DNA from: an uncultured Paracoccaceae bacterium
GTDB taxonomy: Bacteria > Pseudomonadota > Alphaproteobacteria > Rhodobacterales > Rhodobacteraceae
Assembly (NCBI GenBank): GCA_905182165.1
Contig: CAJJAK010000009.1
Coordinates: forward strand, 62,001-126,000
Reading direction: 5' to 3'
Length of the DNA: 64,000 nt
Shown: positions 9,951-20,084 of the stretch, one piece after another
Numbering within the stretch: position 1 is the first letter of the stretch
Layout: each line of letters opens with the position of its first letter
Made by a program: the position numbers and the translations under genes
The notes under the pieces: generated by a model
Told to the model about the DNA's origin: nothing
Seen by the model: only the letters and a program-made list of their open reading frames with translations
Databases searched by the model: none

Positions 9951-10879
9951 TTAAACGTTGAGACACCATCTTAAAATTGCCTTTTGGACATGCAATCTAT
10001 TTTCTGCTTGATCGAAAACAACAGACTTCACTCCATCAAGTACGTCCGCAGTAACCTCTTGTCCTCGATGCGCTGGCAAGCAATGCATAAAGATTGCATC
10101 TTTTTTTGATTTTTTCATTAGTGCACTATTAACTTGATAAGGCTTTAGTTGATTATCTCGTCCTTTGGTCGTATGTGCCTTGTTCTCATGCATCGAGACC
10201 CAGGTATCTGTCATTATCAAGTCAGCGTTTTGAATCGCATTTATTGGATCCCGATCGATGGCCACAAACGACCCTTTGCTTCGTGCATAATTAAAATAAC
10301 TAGTGTCTGGATCCAATTCTTTTGGTCCAGAAAAAGTAAAATTAAACCCAAATTGTCCAGCTGCATGAATAGTTGAAGCACAAACATTATTACCATCTCC
10401 AAGCCACAATATATTTTTACCTTTGATAGAGTTCCGATGCTCCTGATATGTCATAACATCAGCCATGCTTTGACATGGATGCGATCTGTCAGTCAGCCCG
10501 TTTATTACTGGCACATCTGAATATTCAGCTAGTTCCAACAATGTTGCTTCAGCAAATGTGCGTATCATTATCATATCAACATACCTAGACAAGACTCGAG
10601 CAGTATCTGCAATACTTTCGCCATGTCCAATTTGCATTTCCGCACCTGACAAAACCAATGTCTGCCCGCCCAGCTGTTTGATAGCCGACGTCAAAAGAAA
10701 CACGTGTTCTGGTTGACGGTTTGTCAAATATCATTGCAACACCTTGCCTTTTAGCGGTGTGTCGATATCTAATGTGCCCTTTGATTATTATCACGTTCTT
10801 TTTTTATTCTTATGGCTTGATCAATTATTTGGACTGATTCATTAGAAGTTAGTTCATTTAAATTTAAAAAATGTTTCAT
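9951..10879 (-). CDS. argF: Ornithine carbamoyltransferase (frameshifted)
   Basis: Makes citrulline from ornithine and carbamoyl phosphate in arginine synthesis. The start [10 protein letters not shown] at 10879 overlaps the argD stop by ATGA. The carbamoyl-phosphate motif S-T-R-T-R (in [11 protein letters not shown], near 10720), GDGNNV (near 10395), the HCLPAHRG ornithine/active-site motif (near 10080) and the closing [14 protein letters not shown] are all present. Frame breaks fall near 10780 and 10665, so only the C-terminal 258 residues are in one frame; full length is about 308 residues, normal for ArgF. The breaks look like isolated indels in otherwise perfectly conserved sequence. Confidence 0.93.
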
Positions 10880-12042
10880 AGTGATCGTTTCTTTTTTAAA
10901 GTATTGGCACAGCTGTCTAACATTTGAATGGCAGTTTCTATTTCATTATTTGTAATGTTTAGTGGTGGTAACAGTCTTATTACATTTTGACCTCCGGGAA
11001 CGGTTAATATCCCTTCGTTATATCCGGCATTTACCACATCAATATTTGGGATCTTGCATTTTATACCAATCATTAACCCCATACCTCGAACTTCTTCAAA
11101 AATTTCTGGATGCTCATCTACTAACCAAACTTTGCCTAAAGTTGATAGCTAAATAATTCACATTTTTTAGAAATTCAGTCGTGTTTACACGCTTCATAAC
11201 TTCAAGACCAACAGCAGTTGCTAATGGATTCCCACCATACGTAGATCCATGAGTTCCCGCAGTCATACATTCAGCTGCTTCCAGGGTCGCAAGACAGGCA
11301 CCTAATGGGAAACCACCTCCAATGCCTTTGGCAATTGCCATAATATCAGGCTCAACACCTGCCCATTCATGTGCAAATAGTTTTCCAGTTCGCCCCATTC
11401 CACACTGGATTTCATCAAAGATAAGCAAAATACCTTTTTGATCACAGCAATCTCGTAAACCTTTCAAACACTGATCAGGAACTGGTAAAATTCCGCCTTC
11501 TCCTTGAATCGGCTCAATTAAAATTGCCGCTACTGTTTCATCAATCGCCGACATCAATGCATCATGATCGCCAAATGGAATTTGCACAAACCCAGGCAAT
11601 AGTGGTCCAAAGCCTTTTGTTAACTTTTCAGACCCAGCTGCAGATATCATTCCGATAGATCGACCATGGAAAGAGCCTTCAAAAGTTATAATTTTATTAC
11701 GCTCTGGCATTCCTTTCTCAAAGTGAAATTTACGTGCCATTTTGATTGCACATTCCATACTTTCTGTACCTGAATTTGTGAAAAAAACAGTATCTGCAAA
11801 AGTTTCACTAACTAAAACATCTGCCAATTTTTTCTGATTAGGGACATTATATAAATTAGATGTATGCCAAAGGTTCTCAGCTTGGTTGTGTAAAGCTTTT
11901 ACCAAATCTGGGTGCGCATGCCCCAGTATGTTAACTGCTATTCCTGCGCGCAACATAATTACGTTTTAGAGAAAATGAACCATTTCCTTCAATAAAACCA
12001 TTAATTATGGAAGGTATACGATGGTAGAATTGGGTTTATCAT
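10876..12042 (-). CDS. argD: Acetylornithine aminotransferase (frameshifted)
   Basis: A class III PLP-dependent aminotransferase of about 389 residues, converting N-acetylglutamate semialdehyde to acetylornithine (and possibly acting in lysine synthesis). Visible motifs are [21 protein letters not shown] for phosphate binding, [30 protein letters not shown] and the PLP lysine in AIAKGIGGG. The likely start is the ATG at 12042 ([10 protein letters not shown]); breaks occur near 11960-12000 and 11130. It is the first gene of argD-argF, which overlap by four bases, and is divergent from gcrA, an arrangement common in Rhodobacterales. Confidence 0.92.
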
Positions 12043-12153
12043 TTTGCTATTCTGTTTTAGGGTTGTTCGGAGTTATGAGGTCGCTATATTATTTCGTACT
12101 ACGCCGTCGTTTTTCTGAATTGATGTTTATTGACATCTTTAAAGCCCTTTATT

Positions 12154-12181
12154 TTGACATTTTTTAATTAAAAACTAATTT
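12154..12181 (+). promoter_or_regulatory. Candidate sigma-70 promoter for gcrA
   Basis: TTGACA at 12154-12159 is separated by 16 bases from TAATTT at 12176-12181, about 108 bases before the gcrA start. A second TTGACA lies at 12130. The 246-base gap between argD and gcrA holds no other gene. No GANTC methylation site for CcrM was noticed in this gap. The call rests only on sequence similarity to the consensus. Confidence 0.4.
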
Positions 12182-12288
12182 TTAGTGTCTGTCTAGCCCT
12201 TGTGTTTAATATCGGCAAAGTGATAAAGAAATACTCGATTGTTATACGGATTATTTTTACAAATAGCTTTATTGTTTGGAGATGTAGA

Positions 12289-12855
12289 ATGGCTTGGACA
12301 GAAGATCGTGTTGAAAAATTAAAAACGATGTGGACGGATGGCAATAGTGCCAGCCAGATAGCTAAAGCATTGGGTGATGTGACTAGGAATGCTGTAATAG
12401 GTAAGGTCCATAGATTGGGGCTGTCAAATAGAGCTAGTTCAATTAAATCAAATAAGGAAAAATCACCAGGGAGCTCGGCTTCAAAGGCTCGCTCTAAACC
12501 ATCAAGTCCAAAAGTTAAAACTATTATTGATACCCATATTCCAGAAAAAAATGCTATAATTCCTATGAGGAAGCCAATCTTAACACCGGGTCAGCCTCTA
12601 CCTCCTCAGCCATCAGCTAACGAAATTAGTCCCGAGGCATTGGCAACAGTAAAAGAAGTGGAAAAAGGTGCAAAAAAATTAAACCTTTTGCAGCTCACTG
12701 AAAGAACGTGCAAGTGGCCCGTTGGTGATCCTGCAACTGATGATTTTTGGTTTTGTGGATTGAATGTTGAAACAGGCAAACCATACTGCGAAGCCCATGT
12801 TGGTGTTGCATTTCAACCAATCTCAAACCGTAGAGATCGAAGGGCATCAAGATAA
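12289..12855 (+). CDS. gcrA: Cell-cycle regulator GcrA
   Basis: A 188-residue GcrA-family protein, the alphaproteobacterial regulator that works with sigma-70 at promoters carrying methylated GANTC sites. The N terminus MAWTEDRVEKLKTMW and the following helix-turn-helix (residues 19-48, GNSASQIAKALGD then RNAVIGKVHRLGLS) are diagnostic. A low-complexity Ser/Lys/Pro linker leads to the conserved C-terminal CKWPVGDP..FWFCGL...PYCEAH segment. The ATG at 12289 was chosen because a TTGGAG Shine-Dalgarno precedes it and the family starts MAW; the frame is open 29 codons further upstream. Intact. Confidence 0.93.
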   Translation: MAWTEDRVEKLKTMWTDGNSASQIAKALGDVTRNAVIGKVHRLGLSNRASSIKSNKEKSPGSSASKARSKPSSPKVKTIIDTHIPEKNAIIPMRKPILTPGQPLPPQPSANEISPEALATVKEVEKGAKKLNLLQLTERTCKWPVGDPATDDFWFCGLNVETGKPYCEAHVGVAFQPISNRRDRRASR

Positions 12856-12957
12856 ATTTTATTGAAATTTTTTTATTTTAAAATTTATTAAAAATGAAAA
12901 TTGTTTTAATTTAAGATTAAGATTTAATATAGGTTATATTTATTTGGTAAATTTTGA

Positions 12958-13389
12958 ATGATTAAATATAGTTTTAAATGTTCCAAGGGACATGAGTTTG
13001 ATAGTTGGGTGCAATCAGCTAAGGCTTTTGAAAAGTTAAAAATCTCTGGAATGATTTTGTGTGCGGTCTGTGGAGATAAGAGTGTTGAAAGGGCGTTAAT
13101 GGCGCCACAAGTACATCCTGCGAAAAATAGTTCTAAAGAATTAAAAGCAGGACCTTTATCCGGACCATTAACTACTGCTGAGCAAGCGTTTACAGAGCTA
13201 AAGAAAACTATTGAAGAGAACACGGAAGATGTTGGCTCTAATTTTGCAACTGAAGCGCGAGCAATTCACGACGGTGACGCGGAAGAAAGAAATATAAGAG
13301 GTAAAGCTACAACCACAGAAGTTAAAAGTTTACTTGAGGATGGAATAAAAGTTGCACCACTTCCCTGGAGAGAACGAAAGACTAATTAA
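12958..13389 (+). CDS. DUF1178 family zinc-ribbon-like protein
   Basis: A 143-residue protein of the DUF1178 family, widespread in alphaproteobacteria and of unknown function. The N terminus MIKYSFKCSKGHEFDSWV has Cys8 and His12, and ILCAVCGDK carries Cys35 and Cys38, so a small zinc site is likely. The end LLEDGIKVAPLPWR is the family's conserved closing motif. It follows gcrA in the same direction about 100 bases later, with an SDR gene 29 bases downstream. Intact. Confidence 0.85.
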   Translation: MIKYSFKCSKGHEFDSWVQSAKAFEKLKISGMILCAVCGDKSVERALMAPQVHPAKNSSKELKAGPLSGPLTTAEQAFTELKKTIEENTEDVGSNFATEARAIHDGDAEERNIRGKATTTEVKSLLEDGIKVAPLPWRERKTN

Positions 13390-13418
13390 TTTTAACACAC
13401 GATACTTAGGGGTTAAAT

Positions 13419-14057
13419 ATGACTGCTGTTATAACGGGAGCTAGTAAGGGCATTGGCTTTGAGTTGGCTAAGCAGTTAGGTGCTGTTGATGACAATGTCA
13501 TATCTTTTGCTCGTAGCGATGGTTTTAAATATCTTGATTTGGAAAGTGTTTCATCAATAAATGTTTTAAAAAAAGAATTTTTAAATACACCAATAAATTT
13601 ATTAGTTTGTAATGCTGGAATTTACTTAGATAAAGATGAAGATTTGAAATCTGGGTTTAACCCAGATCTTTGGAATAAAACCTTTTTTGTTAATGTGACA
13701 AGCGTTTTTTTATTAATACAAAACCTGCTTCCAAATATTATTACTGGAAAAGGAAAAATAGTAATTATTTCTAGCCAGATGGGTAGTCAAAATCAAGCAA
13801 ATGGTGGGAGCTACATATATCGAGCGTCAAAAGCCGCTGTTTTAAATTTGGGTCGAAATTTGGCTAAAGACTTGAGGCCACAGGGGGTTCCAGTGGGTAT
13901 ATATCACCCGGGTTGGGTAAAAACCGACATGGGTGGAGAAAACGCTGATATTTCAATAACTGAATCTGCTAGAGGTTTGATACAGCGATTTAATGATTTG
14001 TCTCTGGAAAATACAGGGTGTTTTGAAACTTGGGACGGTAGGAGCCATCCGTTTTAG
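13419..14057 (+). CDS. SDR-family oxidoreductase (short, CsgA/sepiapterin-reductase-like)
   Basis: A 212-residue short-chain dehydrogenase. TGASKGIG is at residues 6-13; the usual NNAG reads CNAG (64-67); Ser118/Ser119 and the Tyr134-x3-Lys138 pair form the catalytic set, and HPGWVKTDMGG follows. The short length and the conserved HPGWV-TDMGG segment resemble the C-factor-like group of SDRs. An AGGGG ribosome binding site precedes the ATG. It is likely cotranscribed with DUF1178 and perhaps lysC. Substrate unknown. Intact. Confidence 0.82.
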   Translation: MTAVITGASKGIGFELAKQLGAVDDNVISFARSDGFKYLDLESVSSINVLKKEFLNTPINLLVCNAGIYLDKDEDLKSGFNPDLWNKTFFVNVTSVFLLIQNLLPNIITGKGKIVIISSQMGSQNQANGGSYIYRASKAAVLNLGRNLAKDLRPQGVPVGIYHPGWVKTDMGGENADISITESARGLIQRFNDLSLENTGCFETWDGRSHPF

Positions 14058-14125
14058 AAATACTTGCTCTTCCTAGCTACTATCTTTAGTAACTTGATCG
14101 AACTTTATTGTTGGAATTGGTTAAT

Positions 14126-15355
14126 ATGCCTAAACTAGTAATGAAATTTGGTGGTACTTCTGTAGCTGATTTAGATTGCATCAAAAATGCTGCGTCAAAA
14201 GTGATCCCAAGAAGTTAACAACGGATTAACTAATGTATATGCTACCTGCAATGTCTGGTGAGACAAATAGATTGGTATCTCTTGTAAACGGAGTATCAAA
14301 AATGCATGATGCCAGAGAGTATGATGCAATTGTGTCCAGTGGAGAAAATGTGACTGCTGGATTGATGGCAGTAACGCTGCAAGAAATGGGTGTTTCGGCG
14401 CGGAGTTGGCAGGGATGGCAAGTACCTTTAATTACAAATTCGAGCCATAGTTCTGCTAGAATTATAAAGATTCCAACTGACAACCTTGAGGAAAAATTTT
14501 CTAAAGGTATGAGAGTAGCAGTTATAGCCGGTTTTCAAGGAATTAGTGAAGAAGGACGGCTTTCTACTTTAGGTCGTGGTGGATCTGACACTACTGCTGT
14601 AGCATTTGCGTCTGCATTTGAGGCTGAAAGATGTGATATTTACACCGATGTGGACGGAATTTATACGACTGACCCAAGAATAACTAGTAAGGCTCGAAAA
14701 TTAAGTAAAATTAGTTATGAGGAAATGTTGGAGCTTGCATCGTTAGGTGCTAAGGTTTTGCAAACTCGATCAGTAGAGTTGGCGATGAGGTACAAAGTTC
14801 GTTTGCGAGTACTTAGTAGTTTTGTAAACAATCCAGGAACTTTGGTTTGTGACGAGGAGGAAATCATGGAAAGTAAGATTGTATCTGGTGTGGCCTTATT
14901 CCAGGGATGAGGCAAAAATGACACTTGTTTCTGTAGCTGATAGGCCAGGTATTGCAGCTTCTATTTTTGGCATTCTTGCGGATAAAGGTGTGAATGTTGA
15001 CATGATTGTTCAAAATGTCTCTGAGGGTGGTAGAACAGATATGACTTTTTCGTGTCCTGTTGATCAAGTGGATTTAGCTGAACTTTCATTAGATAAAGCA
15101 AAGCAAAGCCAAACCATCAACTATCATGATTTGATTGCAGACACAGATGTAAGTAAAATATCTGTTGTTGGTATTGGAATGCGTAGCCATGCAGGTGTTG
15201 CAGCTAAGATGTTTGAGGCTTTATCAACTGAGAACATAAATATTAAAGTTATTACTACTTCAGAAATTAAAATATCGGTGCTTATTGATAGAAAATACAT
15301 GGAATTAGCAATACAATCATTACATGATGTTTTTGAATTAGAAGCCAAAACCTGA
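14126..15355 (+). CDS. lysC: Aspartate kinase (frameshifted)
   Basis: Catalyses the first step of the aspartate pathway to lysine, threonine and methionine. The start [16 protein letters not shown] has the kinase phosphate loop; [24 protein letters not shown] and [15 protein letters not shown] define the catalytic domain. The C-terminal part carries two ACT domains ([16 protein letters not shown] and [16 protein letters not shown], with [13 protein letters not shown]) for feedback control by amino acids. Breaks occur near 14205 and 14895. About 410 residues in total, normal for the family. It is followed after 12 bases by ptsP, a conserved neighbour in alphaproteobacteria. Confidence 0.94.
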
Positions 15356-15367
15356 AGAGGTTGATGA

Positions 15368-17613
15368 ATGGCATTAGAAACTGGAATACAATCTAGGATA
15401 CTTCTTAAACGCCTAAAAGAAGCATTAGCGGAAGAAGGCGAAGGTCAAAAAAGACTTGACCGATTAACTCACTTAATTGCCGATAGCATGGGAACGGAAG
15501 TTTGTTCTGTGTATTTGTTAGTTGATAACAAAACACTTGAATTATGTGCGACTGAAGGACTGGATTTGGCTTCTGTACATAAAACGCGTCTACGGATTGG
15601 TGAGGGTTTGGTTGGTTTAGTGGCAAAAGACGCCAAACCTATAAATACAGACGATGCTCCTTCACAGGCGGGTTTTAGATTTATGCCTGAAACTGGTGAA
15701 GAAAGATATTCTAGTTTTCTGGGTGTACCTATCCAAAGACTTGGAGAAACACTTGGTGTTTTGGTGGTTCAGTCAAGGGTGCCGCGACTTTTTTCGGATG
15801 ACGAAATCTATGCAATTGAAGTGGTAGCTATGGTATTAGCTGAAATGACTGAACTTGGTGCATTTGTGGGTGGGGATGAAAATCTAAAAGCGCCTCATCA
15901 ATATTCTGTCTTAATTAAAGGTGGTGTTGCTCACGAAGGTGCTGCTTCAGGCAATGTGCTTTTACACGAACCTCGGGTGGTAGTTACCAATCCTTTTGCT
16001 GATGACACCAGAGCGGAACAGGGTAGGCTAAAGAATTAAATATAATTCTTAAAGGTGATGTTGATGGATCTGTTGAAGCTTTAACAGACTGGGTAGAAGA
16101 AGAACACAAAAAAATATTAGAAGCTTATAGAATGTTTGCTAATTCCAAAAGCTGGTTAAAAAGAATGGAAGAAGACATTGAAAGTGGCTTATCTGCAGAG
16201 GCGGCTGTTGAAAAAGAGCAATCGACTGTTAGGGCCAGAATGAGTAGGGTAGAAGATGTTTACCTACGAGATCGACTTCATGATTTAGACGATTTATCAA
16301 ATCGCTTATTACGAGTTTTGACTGGACAAGGGAGTTCAGATCATACTGATTTTCCAGAAAATCCTATTTTAATCGCAAGAAATATTGGGCCTGGTGAGTT
16401 GCTCGAATATGGTAGGAAATTAAAAGGAATTATTTTAGAAGAGGGCTCAGTTGGCAGCCACGCTACGGTAATAGCGAGAGCGATGGCTATTCCTCTAATT
16501 ATCAACGCTCCTGGAATAACTACTGAAGCACTTAATGGTGACCATATCTTAGTAGATGGTGATGGGGGAATAGTTAATTTACGTCCAGAAGATAATGTTA
16601 AAAAAGCATTTAGTGAAAAAATCGCAATGCAATCAAAAAAATTAGAGCGTTATGCTAAATTAAAAGACACACCGGCAGTTTCTAAAGATGGTATCAAAAT
16701 AAGTTTAATGATGAATGCTGGATTGATGGCTGATTTGCCGAGTTTAAAGAGCTCAGGCGCTGAGGGTGTTGGTTTGTTCAGAACTGAATTACAATTTTTA
16801 GCTCGAAATTCTATACCAAAGAGAGGTGAACTCGCTGCTCTTTATGGTCAAGTTATGGATGCGGCTGATGATAAAAGAGTGGTTTTCAGGACATTGGATA
16901 TCGGTTCGGATAAGGTATTGCCATATATGAGACCTACTGATGAGCCTAACCCGGCAATGGGTTGGCGAGCGATAAGGCTTGGCTTGGACAAACCAGGTGT
17001 AATGAAAATGCAATTGCAGGCAATTTTTAGAGCGGCTAGCAATAAAAGTGTGTCAGTAATGTTTCCGATGATTGCGCAATTTGATGAATTTAGGCAGGCG
17101 CGAGACCTGTTAAATGGTGTGTTGGCAAACGAGAAAAAAATGGGACATAATCTTCCCAAAAGTGTAGAAATTGGTGCTATGCTTGAAACACCGTCCTTAG
17201 CATTTGCCCCAAGACAATTTTTTGAATTAGCAGATTTTGTTTCAATTGGTGGTAATGATTTGAAGCAATTTTTTTATGCTGCAGATCGAGAAAACGAAAG
17301 AGTTAGAAAGCGTTATGATTCATTAAATGTTAGTTTCTTAAATTTGATTAAACAGATTGTTGATAGATGTACAGAAACCAAGACACCATTAAGCTTCTGT
17401 GGTGAAGATGCGGGCAGACCGATTTATCCAGAAAATTTATTAGCAATGGGTATCAGGACATTATCCATGAGACCCGCCTCCATTGGAGCAGTTAAATCAT
17501 TAATAATGGAAATAAATTTAAAAGATTTACGTCATATCATAGATAAAGCACTTGTTTCTGGTGATCAATCTATTCGATTGGCGGTTGAAGAGTGGATTAA
17601 AAAAGTTACGTAA
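15368..17613 (+). CDS. ptsP: Phosphoenolpyruvate-protein phosphotransferase PtsP (enzyme I-Ntr, frameshifted)
   Basis: First enzyme of the nitrogen-related PTS, which passes phosphate from PEP to NPr. The N-terminal GAF domain (about residues 20-175) reads GTEVCSVYLL..LRIGEGLVGLVA and senses small ligands, glutamine in studied cases. After a frame break near 16030 the PTS-EI domain follows: the phosphorylated histidine is in EGSVGSHATVIARAMAIP (codon 16459-16461), and the PEP-binding part has GLFRTELQF, MFPMI, GAMLETP and SFCGEDAG. Reconstructed length is about 748 residues, normal for the family. The GAGG ribosome site lies inside the short gap after lysC. Confidence 0.93.
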
Positions 17614-17637
17614 TTTTGTTATAATGATTTAGGTTTT

Positions 17638-18147
17638 TTAAAAAAAGCTAAATTTACAATTTATAGCGTCACCCTTTAAGCCATCTGTTTTAAAATTATT
17701 GAGTGATCTTATTAAAATCCTACCTGGATCAGTAGGTGAAGAAAATCCTATTGATTTTGCAATATTAAAGTCAAATTGACTGTAATATGAAATATCACCA
17801 ATTAAAATTACTGCTTCCCAACCTAAACTTTCTGCTTTTTGCAAGGTCTTGCTAATCAAGTATTTACCGTGACCCTCAGCTTGTCTGATTGGATGTACTG
17901 CTAATGGTCCTAACAATAAGCATTTAAAGTTTTCTATCTTGATTGGCCAATATCTAATTGCAGAAAAGACTGATCCAGTTTTATCCCTAGTCAAATAACA
18001 TAGTTCTTTAATTGGCTCGACATCTTCTCGAAACCTGTAAGAACTTAGTGCTTTTCTACTTGGGGAAAGGCAAACATCATAAAGGCTCTCCACGTCCCAG
18101 AAATCATTTTCTTCTTCTAGTTTTATATTTATCAAACATCGCTCCAA
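17638..18147 (-). CDS. GNAT-family N-acetyltransferase (YhbS-like)
   Basis: A 169-residue acyl-CoA-dependent acyltransferase fold. The acetyl-CoA loop region reads LLLGPLAVHPIRQAEGHGKYL, close to the LGPLAV-P--Q--GIG--L pattern of the YhbS group, although the usual Q/R-x-x-G-x-G/A is altered to EGHGKY. The segment AVILIGDISYYSQFDF matches the following YhbS strand and loop (LVGD--YY--FGF). The C-terminal part is short. It faces ptsP tail to tail with 24 bases between, and is divergent from the flavin-reductase-like gene. Substrate unknown. Confidence 0.8.
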   Translation of the reverse strand: MERCLINIKLEEENDFWDVESLYDVCLSPSRKALSSYRFREDVEPIKELCYLTRDKTGSVFSAIRYWPIKIENFKCLLLGPLAVHPIRQAEGHGKYLISKTLQKAESLGWEAVILIGDISYYSQFDFNIAKSIGFSSPTDPGRILIRSLNNFKTDGLKGDAINCKFSFF

Positions 18148-18222
18148 AATTTATGATTAGCGCTAGAATTTCCGTTATCATAAGGTTACGAATAGAGCCA
18201 ATATTATTAAAGAGGTTTTTTT

Positions 18223-18831
18223 ATGTTTTACAAACCGAATTTTCGACCTGACTCTCTTCCTCACGACCCATTTAAGGCAATCGTTTCCCCTCGACCAATT
18301 GGATGGATTTCTACAATTAATAAAGATGGGTCTGCTAATTTAGCCCCGTATTCTTTTTTCAACGCAATTGGTGATAAACCGCCAATGGTGATCTTTAGTA
18401 AAACGGGCCCAAAATTAGGAATAGCTGAAGAAAAAGATTCAATTGTAAATATAAGAGAAACAGGTGAGTTTGTTGTGAATTTTGTAAGCTTTGAGTTAAC
18501 TGATCAAATGAATATTTCTTCACAACACTTTAAACATGGTGAAGATGAATTCACAGCGGCTGGTCTCGAAAAAGGAGTATCAGAGATTGTTTCAGTTCCA
18601 TTCGTTAAAGCGGCACCTGCAGCATTTGAATGTATCCTGCATAAAGAAATTAAACTCCCAGGTGAGGATCAAATTGCAATTATAGGGGAAGTTAAAGGTA
18701 TTCATATTAATGAAAAGTATATTAAAGACGGTATGCTTGATGTTACATTATATAAGCCTTTGTCTAGACTTGGATATCGAGATTATGCAGTTATAGAAAA
18801 GCTAATTACCTTAAAACGGCCAGATGATTAA
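18223..18831 (+). CDS. Flavin reductase-like domain protein (DIM6/NTAB family)
   Basis: A complete 202-residue protein of the FMN-binding split-barrel flavin-reductase-like group. The N-terminal segment AIVSPRPIGWISTINKDGSANLAPYSFFNAI is diagnostic, followed by PPMVIFSK and NIRETGEFVVNFVS. Relatives bind FMN and reduce flavin or serve as the reductase of two-component systems. The partner is not visible; the convergent neighbour is a VOC-cupin protein. The 75-base gap to the GNAT gene holds two divergent promoters by position. Intact. Confidence 0.87.
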   Translation: MFYKPNFRPDSLPHDPFKAIVSPRPIGWISTINKDGSANLAPYSFFNAIGDKPPMVIFSKTGPKLGIAEEKDSIVNIRETGEFVVNFVSFELTDQMNISSQHFKHGEDEFTAAGLEKGVSEIVSVPFVKAAPAAFECILHKEIKLPGEDQIAIIGEVKGIHINEKYIKDGMLDVTLYKPLSRLGYRDYAVIEKLITLKRPDD

Positions 18832-18880
18832 ATCAATAAAATTTAGATAATCTTTAGTTTTAAGTTCTTTATTCTGATTG

Positions 18881-19975
18881 TTAAACGTTTGCAGTATTAA
18901 AGATTCCAGGTAAAGACACTTCCAGTAATTCAAGATCTTTAGAACAAGAAGTGTATTTTGTTTTCATATTTGGTGGAATTACAAAAGCGTCACCGAAGAT
19001 ATAAATCATTTGATTTTTCACCCTCTCCTTCTAAAGTCATATGACCACTCATAACAAAATTAAATAAAATATCAGTGTCGTGTGAACTCCAAACATCACC
19101 ACCACCGGTAAACTTGGCTACTTTAACCCCAGCAACATTTTTAGTATTTTCTGCAATGGTAGTGTCTCTTGATTTGAATTGACTTAACCGAAAAGGTTCC
19201 CACACCGCATCTTCAACTTTATGATGTACGAATTTCTGACCCTGAAATTCGCGCTGCCTATTAATTGTATCATTTGGAAGACTCATTTCATGATCAATAG
19301 TTGTTACATGTTCTGCAGGAACACCAATTTCTATTACTTCGATGTCGTTACTAGCAAATAATACTCTATGGCGAATTTGTGGAGGTTGAATAACGCAGCA
19401 TCCTTCATTTAATCGAAAAGGCTTTCCTTGATCTTCATAAACTAAATCAACCCAACCTTTATAGCAAAAAATCAATTGGAAGCCTACCGTGTGATAGTGC
19501 ACCATATCAGGAACTGGGCCACCATCTGGTATTCGTATATGACTTGCGATTATTGATCCACCAAGTCTTGATGGTATCAAATCTCTATAATGCATCCCTG
19601 CTCGACCTATTACCCATGGTGCTTGATCAGAAAGTCTCCTCACTACAAAGTCATGATTAGTTTTTGGCATTATTAAAGGTGAATTATTTTCAACAAGTTG
19701 AATCTTTACTCCATTTGGGGCCACTAAATATTTTCCAGCAGTTGTTGGTAAAAATTTTGCAGTTTTAGAAGAATAGTACCAACTGGTTCATCTGATCCTT
19801 TATCAATTCTCAGTCTAAGGCCAAAGCCTGAAATAACTGCTACTGAAGGATCGTCAGCAGGAAATATTTCGTCTAATCGCATCCCAGTTATTTTTGTAAA
19901 AAAATTAATATCATCACTCAAATTCTTTGAAGGCAAAATTAATTCTGCTTTAGTTTGTTGATTGCTATTAGACAT
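18881..19975 (-). CDS. VOC (glyoxalase-like)-cupin fusion protein (frameshifted)
   Basis: Residues 10-90 (KAELILPSKNLSDDINFFTKITGMRLDEIFPADDP and then a strand LRLRID) form a VOC/glyoxalase-like half. After a break near 19740 come two cupin domains: PDGGPVPDMVHYHTVGFQ..CYKGWVDLVYEDQG..EGCCVIQPPQIRHRV, with two metal-ligand histidines, and a second barrel with FTGGGDVWSSHDTDILFNFVMSGHMTLEGEGE. After another break near 19010 the frame closes GDAFVIPPNMKTKYTS..LLEVSLPG to the stop at 18881. Total about 364 residues. Metal-dependent isomerase, dioxygenase or binding roles are possible; the reaction is unknown. Confidence 0.75.
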
Positions 19976-20011
19976 AGAACCTCATAAATAAATATTAGAA
20001 ACTATGTTTTA

Positions 20012-20039
20012 ATTGCCTATTTTATTTAAAATAAGCAAT
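20012..20039. repeat. Inverted repeat in a divergent intergenic region
   Basis: Arms ATTGC-C-TATTTTA (20012-20024) and TAAAATA-A-GCAAT (20027-20039) pair with one mismatch and leave only a two-base centre. It lies between the VOC-cupin start (19975, leftward) and the AI-2E permease start (20085, rightward), a position suited to an operator that serves both promoters. The sequence is very AT-rich, which weakens the case. Confidence 0.4.
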
Positions 20040-20084
20040 CCTATAATCGCTTATTAACTATTTTTCTGGTATATTAATTTATAA

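Noticed and set aside
12043..12288. CcrM/GcrA control site (GANTC) in the gcrA promoter region.
   Set aside because: No GANTC sequence was found in the gap, so self-regulation by methylation has no sequence support here.
17614..17660. Bidirectional terminator between ptsP and the GNAT gene (T-run followed by A-run).
   Set aside because: The symmetric core is only T6/A7 with poor flanking pairing, and part of it lies in the GNAT coding end.
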